This document shows, one piece after another, positions 1 through 4,572 of a stretch of 5,339 bases of DNA (position 1 is the stretch's first letter; the number at the start of each line of letters is the position of its first letter). Location of the stretch: positions 1 through 5,339 of the forward strand of contig JAGLBQ010000101.1 of NCBI GenBank assembly GCA_023146675.1, read 5' to 3'. This DNA is from Cocleimonas sp. GTDB taxonomy: Bacteria; Pseudomonadota; Gammaproteobacteria; Thiotrichales; Thiotrichaceae. Both the position numbers and the translations under genes were made by a program. The notes under the pieces were generated by a model, which ran no database searches, was not told the origin of the DNA, and saw only the letters and a program-made list of their open reading frames with translations.

Positions 1-2
1 GC

Positions 3-65
3 GCTAAAGATGTTCGTATGCTAAGGATTGAGGAAGATAATGATCTTATGGATGCAATTAAGTAG
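3..65 (+). CDS. 3' end of an unidentified gene (partial)
   Basis: The frame starting at base 3 is open from the left edge for 20 codons and ends at TAG (63-65). It reads AKDVRMLRIEEDNDLMDAIK, a charged, helical-looking tail. I do not recognise a family. The stop lies about 9 bases before the first terminal repeat of the IS1 remnant, so the gene may end naturally or may have been cut short by that insertion. An open frame this short could also be chance. Confidence 0.3.
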   Translation, partial: AKDVRMLRIEEDNDLMDAIK

Positions 66-73
66 CAATAGAT

Positions 74-91
74 GGGATATTTCTGTGATTT
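74..91 (+). repeat. IS1-remnant terminal inverted repeat (transposase 3' side)
   Basis: GGGATATTTCTGTGATTT pairs with the reverse complement of 683-700 (ATTTCACAGAAATGACCC) at 15 of 18 positions. It lies just beyond the transposase stop codon, as expected for an IS end. Confidence 0.75.
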
Positions 92-666
92 TAAGCATGA
101 ATATCAATTCCAAACTCAATTTTATTGATCAATAATCCAATCACTATATCATGCATTTTTTCAATGTTTCGGAAAAACAAAGTTTCTGAAGATAAATCAC
201 TAAAATATCAGTCACTTGCCCGAAGGGTGTCATGTTCTACAGCCAACCAAATCCAACGCTGGTTTGATGTTCTCCCAACAAAAGACCATTGCTCATCAAG
301 CTCTGCCTCTTCACAGAAAGGTTTAAGAGTCACTTCTCGTGGCTGACCCTCTTCGAAAATTTGAAAGTTAGGATTGACCTGAGCCAGCATCTCAGCTTTT
401 TTTTAAATCCAGCGCATGACCGTCGTTTTACTGATGTTGAGAACACGTGATGTATCACGGATTCCACTTCCATTAATCGCCATATCAATAACCTTTTTTT
501 TACGTCAGGTTCGCATGCTTTATTCTCATACTCCAACCTAAGAAGTATGCTTTGAACATGTCTCATTTTTACAAAAGTAACGCTGAACACCTTTTGCACT
601 TTTCCCTGCTTTTCCAAGGTTCATTGTCTCACAAAGCGGGCATTTAATTTCTTGGTAATATATCAT
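91..666 (-). pseudogene. IS1-family transposase (InsA/InsB-like), multiply disrupted
   Basis: Reading the minus strand from ATG at 666, the first 42 codons give an InsA-type zinc finger with Cys at residues 9, 12, 32 and 37 and the motif KGVQRYFCKN, ending at TAG (540-538). The reading then continues in other frames: LEYENKACEPDVKK, a frame change at an A-rich run (about 493-500), and a helix-turn-helix segment VIDMAINGSGIRDTSRVLNI that ends at an in-frame TAA (405-403) where a Lys codon would be expected. After the stop the same frame gives KKAEMLAQVNP and the InsB catalytic start LDEQWSFVG, whose Asp is at 297-295. The region holding the second Asp and the Glu of the DDE triad is deleted. 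The C-terminus reappears as MHDIVIGLLINKIEFG and ends at TAA (93-91). At least two frameshifts, one nonsense change and one deletion make it inactive. Confidence 0.85.
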
Positions 667-682
667 TAACTAAATATAGACC

Positions 683-700
683 ATTTCACAGAAATGACCC
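683..700 (-). repeat. IS1-remnant terminal inverted repeat (transposase 5' side)
   Basis: Partner of 74-91, lying 17 bases upstream of the transposase start on the minus strand. The repeat may extend a few bases outward to about 708, but the match to the other end becomes poor there. Confidence 0.75.
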
Positions 701-728
701 GTTACACCTTGTTCTATGTCGCATTTGC

Positions 729-737
729 AGGAGGTAA
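729..737 (+). promoter_or_regulatory. Strong Shine-Dalgarno site for the 742 ORF
   Basis: AGGAGGTAA is close to the full anti-Shine-Dalgarno complement, and its GGAGG core sits 7 bases before ATG 742. It is the best ribosome site in the window. With the in-frame TAG at 739-741 it fixes the start of the 114-codon ORF and suggests that this short protein is really translated. Confidence 0.7.
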
Positions 738-741
738 GTAG

Positions 742-812
742 ATGTATCAGGAAAAATTTAAAGCATTTGAAAATATAAAAACATTAGCGGGAAAGGCATG
801 GGAGCATGCTGT
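742..812 (+). repeat. Direct repeat A, copy 1 (71 bp; copy 2 at 4141-4211)
   Basis: The segment matches 4141-4211 with about 7 mismatches and no gaps, and encodes the same 23-24 residue N-terminus (MYQEKFKAFENI, then LAGKAWEHAV). Similarity stops sharply after GAGCATGCTGT. After that the two ORFs encode unrelated C-terminal parts. Weaker similarity extends about 20 bases upstream of the ATG. Confidence 0.9.
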
Positions 813-1086
813 GGCGATTGAAGCAGCATTATCGGCAGAAGAGCTGGAACTTCAAGAAAAACGGCATGATTTTATCCGTATGCAAGTGGGTGCTTTAGCA
901 CTAGCAAAAGAACAAGGTTTTGATCAGGGTATTGAAAAAGGCATTGAAAAAGAAAGACAGCGGAGCCAGATTGAGCTTGTGGTTAAGTCTTACCGCATAG
1001 GCTTATCCGTCTCAACAATCAGTGAGCTCACAGGGTTGGACGATGATGAAATTATGACGCTATTAAAAGCTCAAGATGATTTATAG
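742..1086 (+). CDS. Rpn-family C-terminal-tail protein (lacks nuclease domain)
   Basis: This 114-residue protein matches in style only the last third of Rpn-type proteins (recombination-promoting nuclease / putative transposase family). Residues 31-56 (starting SAEELELQEKRHDFIR) resemble the helical linker of that family. Residues 59-72 carry the Gly-rich charged repeat (GFDQGIEKGIEKER). Residues 87-108 form the typical terminal helix pair with the motif ISELTGLDDDEI. No PD-(D/E)XK domain is present. An in-frame TAG directly before the ATG blocks any upstream extension, yet a near-perfect ribosome site precedes it. It may therefore be a remnant of a longer gene truncated near the IS1 element, or a free-standing short protein. 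E. coli Rpn genes are reported to make a short C-terminal product that restrains the full-length toxin, so an antitoxin-like role is possible but only inferred. Its first 71 bases recur at 4141. A complete nuclease gene follows. Confidence 0.65.
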   Translation: MYQEKFKAFENIKTLAGKAWEHAVAIEAALSAEELELQEKRHDFIRMQVGALALAKEQGFDQGIEKGIEKERQRSQIELVVKSYRIGLSVSTISELTGLDDDEIMTLLKAQDDL

Positions 1087-1147
1087 GTAGTGGGTTAAAT
1101 ATTTGATTTTAAAAAATATTATAAATTCACAAGTTTGACGCACTACC
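1086..1147. repeat. 62-bp segment bounded by 14-bp inverted repeats
   Basis: GGTAGTGGGTTAAA (1086-1099) and TTTGACGCACTACC (1134-1147) are inverted repeats matching at 12 of 14 positions, around a very AT-rich 34-bp centre. The segment starts at the last base of the 742 ORF stop codon and ends 36 bases before the nuclease start. It could be a tiny MITE or IS-end relic, an operator, or a hairpin between two genes. There is no T-run, so a simple intrinsic terminator is unlikely. No similar segment lies between the second pair of genes. Confidence 0.5.
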
Positions 1148-1183
1148 ACAATAATGAAGCGTACTTTAGAGGATAAAGACAGC

Positions 1184-1950
1184 ATGAGTAGAAAACTAAT
1201 CAGCTTTGATTGGGCAATGAAGCGTTTATTACGCAGTAAAGCCAACTTCAATGTGTTAGAGGGCTTTCTAAGTGAGTTGCTAAAAGATGATATTACGATT
1301 GAGGAGGTTCTTGAAAGTGAGTCAAACCAAGAAACGTCAATGGATAAATTTAATCGTGTTGATCTTAAAGTAAAAAATAGTGCTAAAGAAGTCATTATTA
1401 TAGAAATTCAATATGATAGTGAGTTGGATTATTTTCAGCGTATTCTTTATGCAAGTTCAAAAGCAATTACAGAACATATGCATAAAGGTAAGGGTTACCA
1501 GAATGTGATTAAAGTAATTTCTATTAATATTCTCTATTTTAACCTTGGCGAAGGGGATGATTATATCTACAGAGGGACGACTCGATTTCAAGGGCTTCAT
1601 GAGCAGGATGAGTTACGTTTAACGAGCGGGCAGAAAAAGCTATTTAGCAAAATAGAACCACATGATATTTTTCCTGAATATTACTTAATTCGTGTCAATA
1701 AGTTTAATGATATCGCTAAAGATACTCTTGATCAGTGGATTTATTTTTTTAAAAATGAAGAGATTAAGGAAGGTTTTAATGCAAAAGGTTTAAAACAAGC
1801 AAAAGAAGCGCTTGATGTAATGAAGTTATCTGAGCTAGAGCGTCTTGCTTATGAAAAATATCTTGATGATAAAAGTTATAAGGCAAGTATGTACCAGTCT
1901 ACTTATGTAACAGGGCATTTAAAGGGGAAAAAGGAAGGACGAGAAGAAGG
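1184..1950 (+). repeat. Direct repeat B, copy 1 (copy 2 at 4573-5339)
   Basis: The segment aligns without gaps to 4573-5339 over 255 codons, with about 24 amino-acid differences (about 90% identity, counted by eye). In the first 61 codons I count about 17 synonymous and 2 amino-acid-changing codon differences. The repeat probably continues beyond the right edge. Confidence 0.92.
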
Positions 1951-2062
1951 GCGGCATGAGGAGAAAATTGAAATGGCTATACTAATGAAAAAAGAAGATG
2001 AGTCGGTGAAGAAGATTATGAAATATACGCAATTAACAAGAGAAGAAATCGAGGGGCTGTGA
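1184..2062 (+). CDS. Rpn-family PD-(D/E)XK nuclease (putative recombination-promoting nuclease), copy 1
   Basis: The 292-residue protein fits the Rpn / PDDEXK_2-type family, metal-dependent DNA endonucleases linked to recombination and, in E. coli, to anti-phage toxicity. Residues 8-16 (FDWAMKRLL) are the family's N-terminal signature. The catalytic core is NRVDLKVKN with Asp60, followed by EVIIIEIQYD with Glu74 and Gln76, the E-x-Q form of the usual E-x-K. Residues 244-258 are the charged Gly repeat (GHLKGKKEGREEGRH), and residues 276-292 form the terminal helix with TREEIEGL. An ATG at 1154 would add 10 residues. I chose 1184 because similarity to the second copy begins exactly there, that copy has an in-frame stop just upstream, and AGAGGA (1168-1173) lies 10 bases before it. 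Length and motifs look intact. The gene follows the 742 ORF in the same direction and may be cotranscribed with it. Confidence 0.88.
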   Translation: MSRKLISFDWAMKRLLRSKANFNVLEGFLSELLKDDITIEEVLESESNQETSMDKFNRVDLKVKNSAKEVIIIEIQYDSELDYFQRILYASSKAITEHMHKGKGYQNVIKVISINILYFNLGEGDDYIYRGTTRFQGLHEQDELRLTSGQKKLFSKIEPHDIFPEYYLIRVNKFNDIAKDTLDQWIYFFKNEEIKEGFNAKGLKQAKEALDVMKLSELERLAYEKYLDDKSYKASMYQSTYVTGHLKGKKEGREEGRHEEKIEMAILMKKEDESVKKIMKYTQLTREEIEGL

Positions 2063-2171
2063 AGGAAATAAATGAGGTCACGGGTCTGATGATAATATTT
2101 TATGTGGCGAGCATGACACCTGTAATGAACGTGTGGTTTGGGATAATATTATGGCTTTATAAAGGTTAAAA
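2063..2171 (+). other. Inter-gene gap with relic coding signals
   Basis: Two weak signals lie between the nuclease stop and the aminotransferase start. First, 2065-2088 reads EINEVTGL, very like the Rpn terminal motif seen as ISELTGL in the 742 ORF, although the nuclease has already ended; it may be a scrap of another Rpn tail. Second, the frame 2076-2162 is open for 28 codons, contains DNILCGEHDTCNERVVWDNI and ends at TAA just before the aminotransferase; it may be the last piece of a lost upstream gene. I recognise no family for the second frame. AAAGG (2161-2165) is the ribosome site of the next gene, 6 bases before its ATG. I see no clear promoter or terminator. Confidence 0.35.
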
Positions 2172-3344
2172 ATGAATAAATTTAAGCACCTACCCTTTGC
2201 GCTTCCTTTATTAGGGGAAGAAGAAATAACAGAAGTCACCAATACTTTACGTTCTGGTTGGTTAACAACAGGCCCTAAAACAGCACAATTTGAAAAAGAC
2301 TTCACCCAATTTATTGGTGTTGATTATGCCTTGGCGGTTAACTCTGCCACATCAGGCTTGCATCTAGCATTAGAGGCGATTGGCGTGGGACGGGGTGATA
2401 AAGTCATAACAACACCTTATACTTTTACGGCTACAGCGGAGGTTATCCGTTATTTAGGTGCTGATCCTATTTTGGTGGACATCGACCCTAAAACTTTCAA
2501 TATAGACCCTGATAAAATCAGAGAAATTGCATCCAAACATAAAAATATTAAAGCCATTATGCCTGTTCATTTTGCGGGACAATCCTGTGAAATGGACGCT
2601 ATTCGTGAAATAGCGAATGAGTATAATTGGAAGATTGTAGAAGATGCAGCCCATGCCTTACCGACTACGTGGAAAGGTGATATGGTTGGCACATTGTCTG
2701 ATATTACCGTCTATAGTTTTTATGTCACTAAAACGATTGCTACTGGTGAAGGTGGTATGGTTGTGAGTAATAATGAAAACTATATTAAGCGCATGAAAGT
2801 AATGCGTTTGCATGGCATTAGCAGAGATGTTTTTGATCGCTATACATCAGATAAGCCCTCTTGGTTTTATGAAATAGTAGAGCCTGGTTATAAATACAAT
2901 ATGACGGATATTTCCGCTTCACTAGGCATCCATCAATTAAAGAAAGCTAGAGCTTTTCAACAGCGGCGTGAAGGGATGGCGATGCAATATAATGAGGCAT
3001 TTGCAGATTTACCTTTGCGTATACCTTATGTTGCCTATCCTGATGATTTACATTCTTGGCACTTGTATGTTATTCAATTGGATCTTGGGGCATTAAAAAT
3101 TACTCGGGATCAATTTATTGAGCTAATGGTAAAAGAAGGCATTGGGACAAGTGTTCACTTTATTCCTTTACATATACATCCTTATTGGCGGGATCAGTAC
3201 GGCTATCAACCAGATGATTTTCCTATTGCGCTGGATGTTTTTAACCGAGCCGTTAGTTTACCTATTTACCCTAAAATGACAGATGAAGATACACTGCGAG
3301 TCATCTCATCGGTAACAAAAATATTAAAAATGTATAAAAAATGA
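2172..3344 (+). CDS. DegT/DnrJ/EryC1/StrS-family sugar aminotransferase
   Basis: This 390-residue, PLP-dependent cytoplasmic enzyme has the family's usual length. It would move an amino group from glutamate to a nucleotide-linked keto-sugar. Visible landmarks are the N-terminal signature LRSGWLTTGPKTAQFE (26-41), the PLP-phosphate loop NSATSGLHLAL (57-67), VEDAAHA (156-162) with Asp158 for the pyridine nitrogen and His161 stacking on the ring, and YSFYVTKTIATGEGGM (181-196) with Lys187 as the Schiff-base lysine. C-terminal family motifs are HSWHLYV (294-300) and GIGTSVHFIPLH (323-334). It overlaps the next gene by ATGA, so the two are translationally coupled. The phosphoglycosyl transferase partner suggests a PglE-like role, making a 4-amino-4,6-dideoxy UDP-sugar for surface glycan or protein glycosylation. 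The exact substrate cannot be read from the sequence. No dehydratase or acetyltransferase is present. Confidence 0.93.
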   Translation: MNKFKHLPFALPLLGEEEITEVTNTLRSGWLTTGPKTAQFEKDFTQFIGVDYALAVNSATSGLHLALEAIGVGRGDKVITTPYTFTATAEVIRYLGADPILVDIDPKTFNIDPDKIREIASKHKNIKAIMPVHFAGQSCEMDAIREIANEYNWKIVEDAAHALPTTWKGDMVGTLSDITVYSFYVTKTIATGEGGMVVSNNENYIKRMKVMRLHGISRDVFDRYTSDKPSWFYEIVEPGYKYNMTDISASLGIHQLKKARAFQQRREGMAMQYNEAFADLPLRIPYVAYPDDLHSWHLYVIQLDLGALKITRDQFIELMVKEGIGTSVHFIPLHIHPYWRDQYGYQPDDFPIALDVFNRAVSLPIYPKMTDEDTLRVISSVTKILKMYKK

Positions 3345-3937
3345 TTGAAAAAAGGATATTTGATTTGTTTTTTGTGAGCATTGGTGTTTTATTATTATTA
3401 CCCGTCTTTCTAGTTATCAGTATTCTGATTAAGCGAGGTACTGATGGTCCTATCTTGTTTAAACAAATACGAGTAGGGCGCAATGGACGGCTATTTAAAG
3501 TCTTTAAGTTTCGCACTATGGTCGTAGATGCTGAAAAAAAAGGAGCAAAAATCACGACAGGAGGAGATCCAAGAATTACTCCTTCAGGACAATGGCTACG
3601 GAAGTACAAACTGGATGAATTACCCCAGCTTTTTAATGTGTTATTCGGCAGGATGAGTTTAGTAGGTCCTCGCCCTGAAGTGCCTGAGTATGTTGATTTT
3701 TACTCTAACCGACAAAAAGAAATTGTCCTATCTGTCCTACCTGGTATTACCGATACGGCTTCTATCGAATTTAGAAATGAAAATGATTTTCTTACGGGTT
3801 CTAGTAACCCTGTTAAGGATTATAAAGAAAAAGTACTTCCTATCAAGTTGGCGTATTATGAGCAGTATGTAAAAGAGCGCTCACTATGGTTAGATTTTAA
3901 AATAATAATTAAGACTCTTGCGGCTATTATAAAATAA
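3341..3937 (+). CDS. PglC-like monotopic phosphoglycosyl transferase (bacterial sugar transferase)
   Basis: The 198-residue protein matches the short, catalytic-domain-only sugar transferases such as Campylobacter PglC (about 200 residues). It would move a sugar-1-phosphate from a UDP-sugar to undecaprenyl phosphate at the inner face of the cytoplasmic membrane, the first step in building a lipid-linked glycan. Residues 1-9 (MIEKRIFDL) and a hydrophobic helix at about 9-30 form the re-entrant membrane anchor. Family motifs follow: GPILFKQIRVG (36-46), FKVFKFRTM (52-60), the catalytic Asp92-Glu93 pair in KLDELPQLFNV, and SLVGPRPE (106-113) with the Pro-Arg-Pro motif, then PGIT. All expected active-site residues are present. 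It lacks the N-terminal multi-pass region of WcaJ/WbaP-type enzymes. It starts inside the aminotransferase stop (ATGA overlap), so the pair is one transcription and translation unit. The substrate is probably the sugar made by that enzyme, perhaps after acetylation. Confidence 0.93.
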   Translation: MIEKRIFDLFFVSIGVLLLLPVFLVISILIKRGTDGPILFKQIRVGRNGRLFKVFKFRTMVVDAEKKGAKITTGGDPRITPSGQWLRKYKLDELPQLFNVLFGRMSLVGPRPEVPEYVDFYSNRQKEIVLSVLPGITDTASIEFRNENDFLTGSSNPVKDYKEKVLPIKLAYYEQYVKERSLWLDFKIIIKTLAAIIK

Positions 3938-3956
3938 ACTAAAACTCATTGAGTTA

Positions 3957-3982
3957 GGAAGTTTCAAGTAATTAAGTTACCC
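3957..3982 (+). repeat. MITE left terminal inverted repeat
   Basis: 26-bp repeat beginning GGAAGTTTCAAG and ending in AATTAAGTTACCC. It matches the reverse complement of 4089-4114 with mismatches only at its positions 6, 8 and 13. Confidence 0.85.
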
Positions 3983-4088
3983 GCATTGTGTAGGATTTTT
4001 GTTTCTGCTTGGGTTATCTCAAGAGGCGCATAGTCATTCTACGCAACGATTGAGATGGATCAAGCAGGGACAAAAAGACAAGCAAGGT

Positions 4089-4114
4089 GGGTAACTTAAT
4101 TTCTTGGAGCTTCC
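4089..4114 (-). repeat. MITE right terminal inverted repeat
   Basis: Partner of 3957-3982. Its first bases are also read by a possible GTG-started extension (4087) of the following ORF, which would translate part of the repeat and is therefore a less likely start. Confidence 0.85.
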
Positions 4115-4140
4115 TTAGGTTTGCTAGAGGAAGTGATGCA

Positions 4141-4211
4141 ATGTATCAGGAAAAATTTAAAGCATTTGAAAATATTGAGACGTTAGCGGGCAAAGCGTGG
4201 GAGCATGCTGT
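4141..4211 (+). repeat. Direct repeat A, copy 2 (copy 1 at 742-812)
   Basis: 71 bp, about 90% identical to 742-812. Similarity ends abruptly at GAGCATGCTGT, which contains the palindrome GCATGC and marks the junction where the HEPN sequence replaces the Rpn tail. Confidence 0.9.
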
Positions 4212-4557
4212 TGTGTTGGATCATTTTTCAAATATGAATATTAAAGATTGCTCTATAGAGTGTTTTCATTATCAGCAAATGGTTGAGCTATTTATCAAGC
4301 ATTTATCAGAAACACAGAGCAAATATGGTTCATATAGTAAAAGCCATAAATTAAATAAATTATTAGAAGAGTTGATTTTTCTAACAGACTTTAAAACAAA
4401 TAAAAGTAACTATCAGATGGCTCTTCAGATTATAACGGTGTGTGCTGAACAGTATCGGTATAATTTTCTAATAGATTGTCAAGGTTATAGAGAGGCGGTC
4501 AAGGTGTGCGATTTATTGCTAGATGAGCTTATAAAATACCAAAATAATGGATCATAG
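4141..4557 (+). CDS. HEPN-like domain protein with an N-terminus shared with the 742 ORF (chimera)
   Basis: The 138-residue protein starts with the segment MYQEKFKAFENI...GKAWEHAV that also opens the 742 ORF. After residue 24 it changes to sequence that resembles a HEPN domain: ECFHYQQMVELFIKHL (40-55) matches the family's FHaQQ-x2-E-x2-K helix, SHKLNKLLEEL (68-78) matches the tHdL helix, and QYRYN (104-108) lies where many HEPN proteins have an ARY-type motif. The shared Trp20-x2-Ala23 may even supply the usual first HEPN helix. No R-x4-6-H ribonuclease motif is visible, so it may be a non-catalytic or substrate-binding HEPN. I chose ATG 4141 because it matches the start of the 742 ORF and AGAGGA (4126-4131) lies 9 bases upstream; a GTG at 4087 would add 18 residues encoded partly by the MITE end. 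It ends 15 bases before the second nuclease gene, so the two are probably cotranscribed. The HEPN call is from pattern recognition only. Confidence 0.6.
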   Translation: MYQEKFKAFENIETLAGKAWEHAVVLDHFSNMNIKDCSIECFHYQQMVELFIKHLSETQSKYGSYSKSHKLNKLLEELIFLTDFKTNKSNYQMALQIITVCAEQYRYNFLIDCQGYREAVKVCDLLLDELIKYQNNGS

Positions 4558-4572
4558 AGATAAATAGTTGTC

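Larger units (their letters stand above)
74..700 (-). mobile_element. Decayed IS1-family insertion sequence
   Basis: The element is bounded by imperfect terminal inverted repeats at 74-91 and 683-700, which match at 15 of 18 positions and share the core TTTCTGTGA. Between them, on the minus strand, lie recognisable pieces of an IS1-type transposase in the right order: zinc finger, helix-turn-helix, first catalytic Asp region and C-terminus. About 200 bp of the catalytic core is missing, so the element is shorter than intact IS1-family members (roughly 700-800 bp). The outer ends are uncertain by several bases and I could not find a convincing target-site duplication. It cannot move by itself. 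Confidence 0.8.
3957..4114. mobile_element. 158-bp palindromic MITE-like element
   Basis: The ends 3957-3982 and 4089-4114 are inverted repeats matching at 23 of 26 positions, including a perfect 13-bp block (AATTAAGTTACCC at 3970-3982). A second, nested pair at 4005-4022 and 4050-4067 matches at 14 of 18, with three mismatches that would be G-U pairs in RNA. Both pairs are centred at about 4036, so the whole element can fold into one long hairpin. TTA flanks it on both sides (3954-3956 and 4115-4117), as a 3-bp target duplication would. It encodes no transposase. It begins 19 bases after the glycan operon and ends 26 bases before the HEPN ORF, so it could also act as an RNA structure that ends or limits read-through. 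Confidence 0.75.

Noticed and set aside
125..346. Plus-strand open frame across the IS1 remnant
   Set aside because: It runs opposite to the recognisable transposase fragments and shows no domain or ribosome site; it is a shadow frame.
330..617. Minus-strand open frame of 95 codons in the IS1 remnant
   Set aside because: Only its stretch LEYENKACEPDVKK belongs to the transposase; the rest is out-of-frame sequence on either side of frameshifts, so it is covered by the pseudogene entry and is not a separate gene.
1135..1167. Promoter with TTGACG as the -35 box ahead of nuclease 1
   Set aside because: The only -10-like sequence downstream (TACTTT, 1162-1167) is 21 bases away, too far for a standard sigma-70 promoter.
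1081..1395. Minus-strand open frame opposite the nuclease start
   Set aside because: It lies antisense to the conserved N-terminal part of the nuclease, and the equivalent frame in copy 2 (4485-4682) differs in its tail; it is a by-product of the coding strand.
1921..1963. GA-rich low-complexity stretch as a non-coding repeat
   Set aside because: It is codon use for the Lys/Glu/Gly repeat that Rpn proteins normally carry near their C-terminus.
2454..2654. Minus-strand open frame within the aminotransferase gene
   Set aside because: It is antisense to strongly conserved aminotransferase motifs, so it is a shadow frame.
3690..3872. 60-codon plus-strand frame inside the phosphoglycosyl transferase gene
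   Set aside because: It is a shifted frame in a well-supported gene, has no ribosome site and no recognisable features.
3943..3955. Palindrome AACTCATTGAGTT after the transferase gene as an intrinsic terminator
   Set aside because: The arms leave only a one-base loop and no T-run follows, so a terminator hairpin is not supported.
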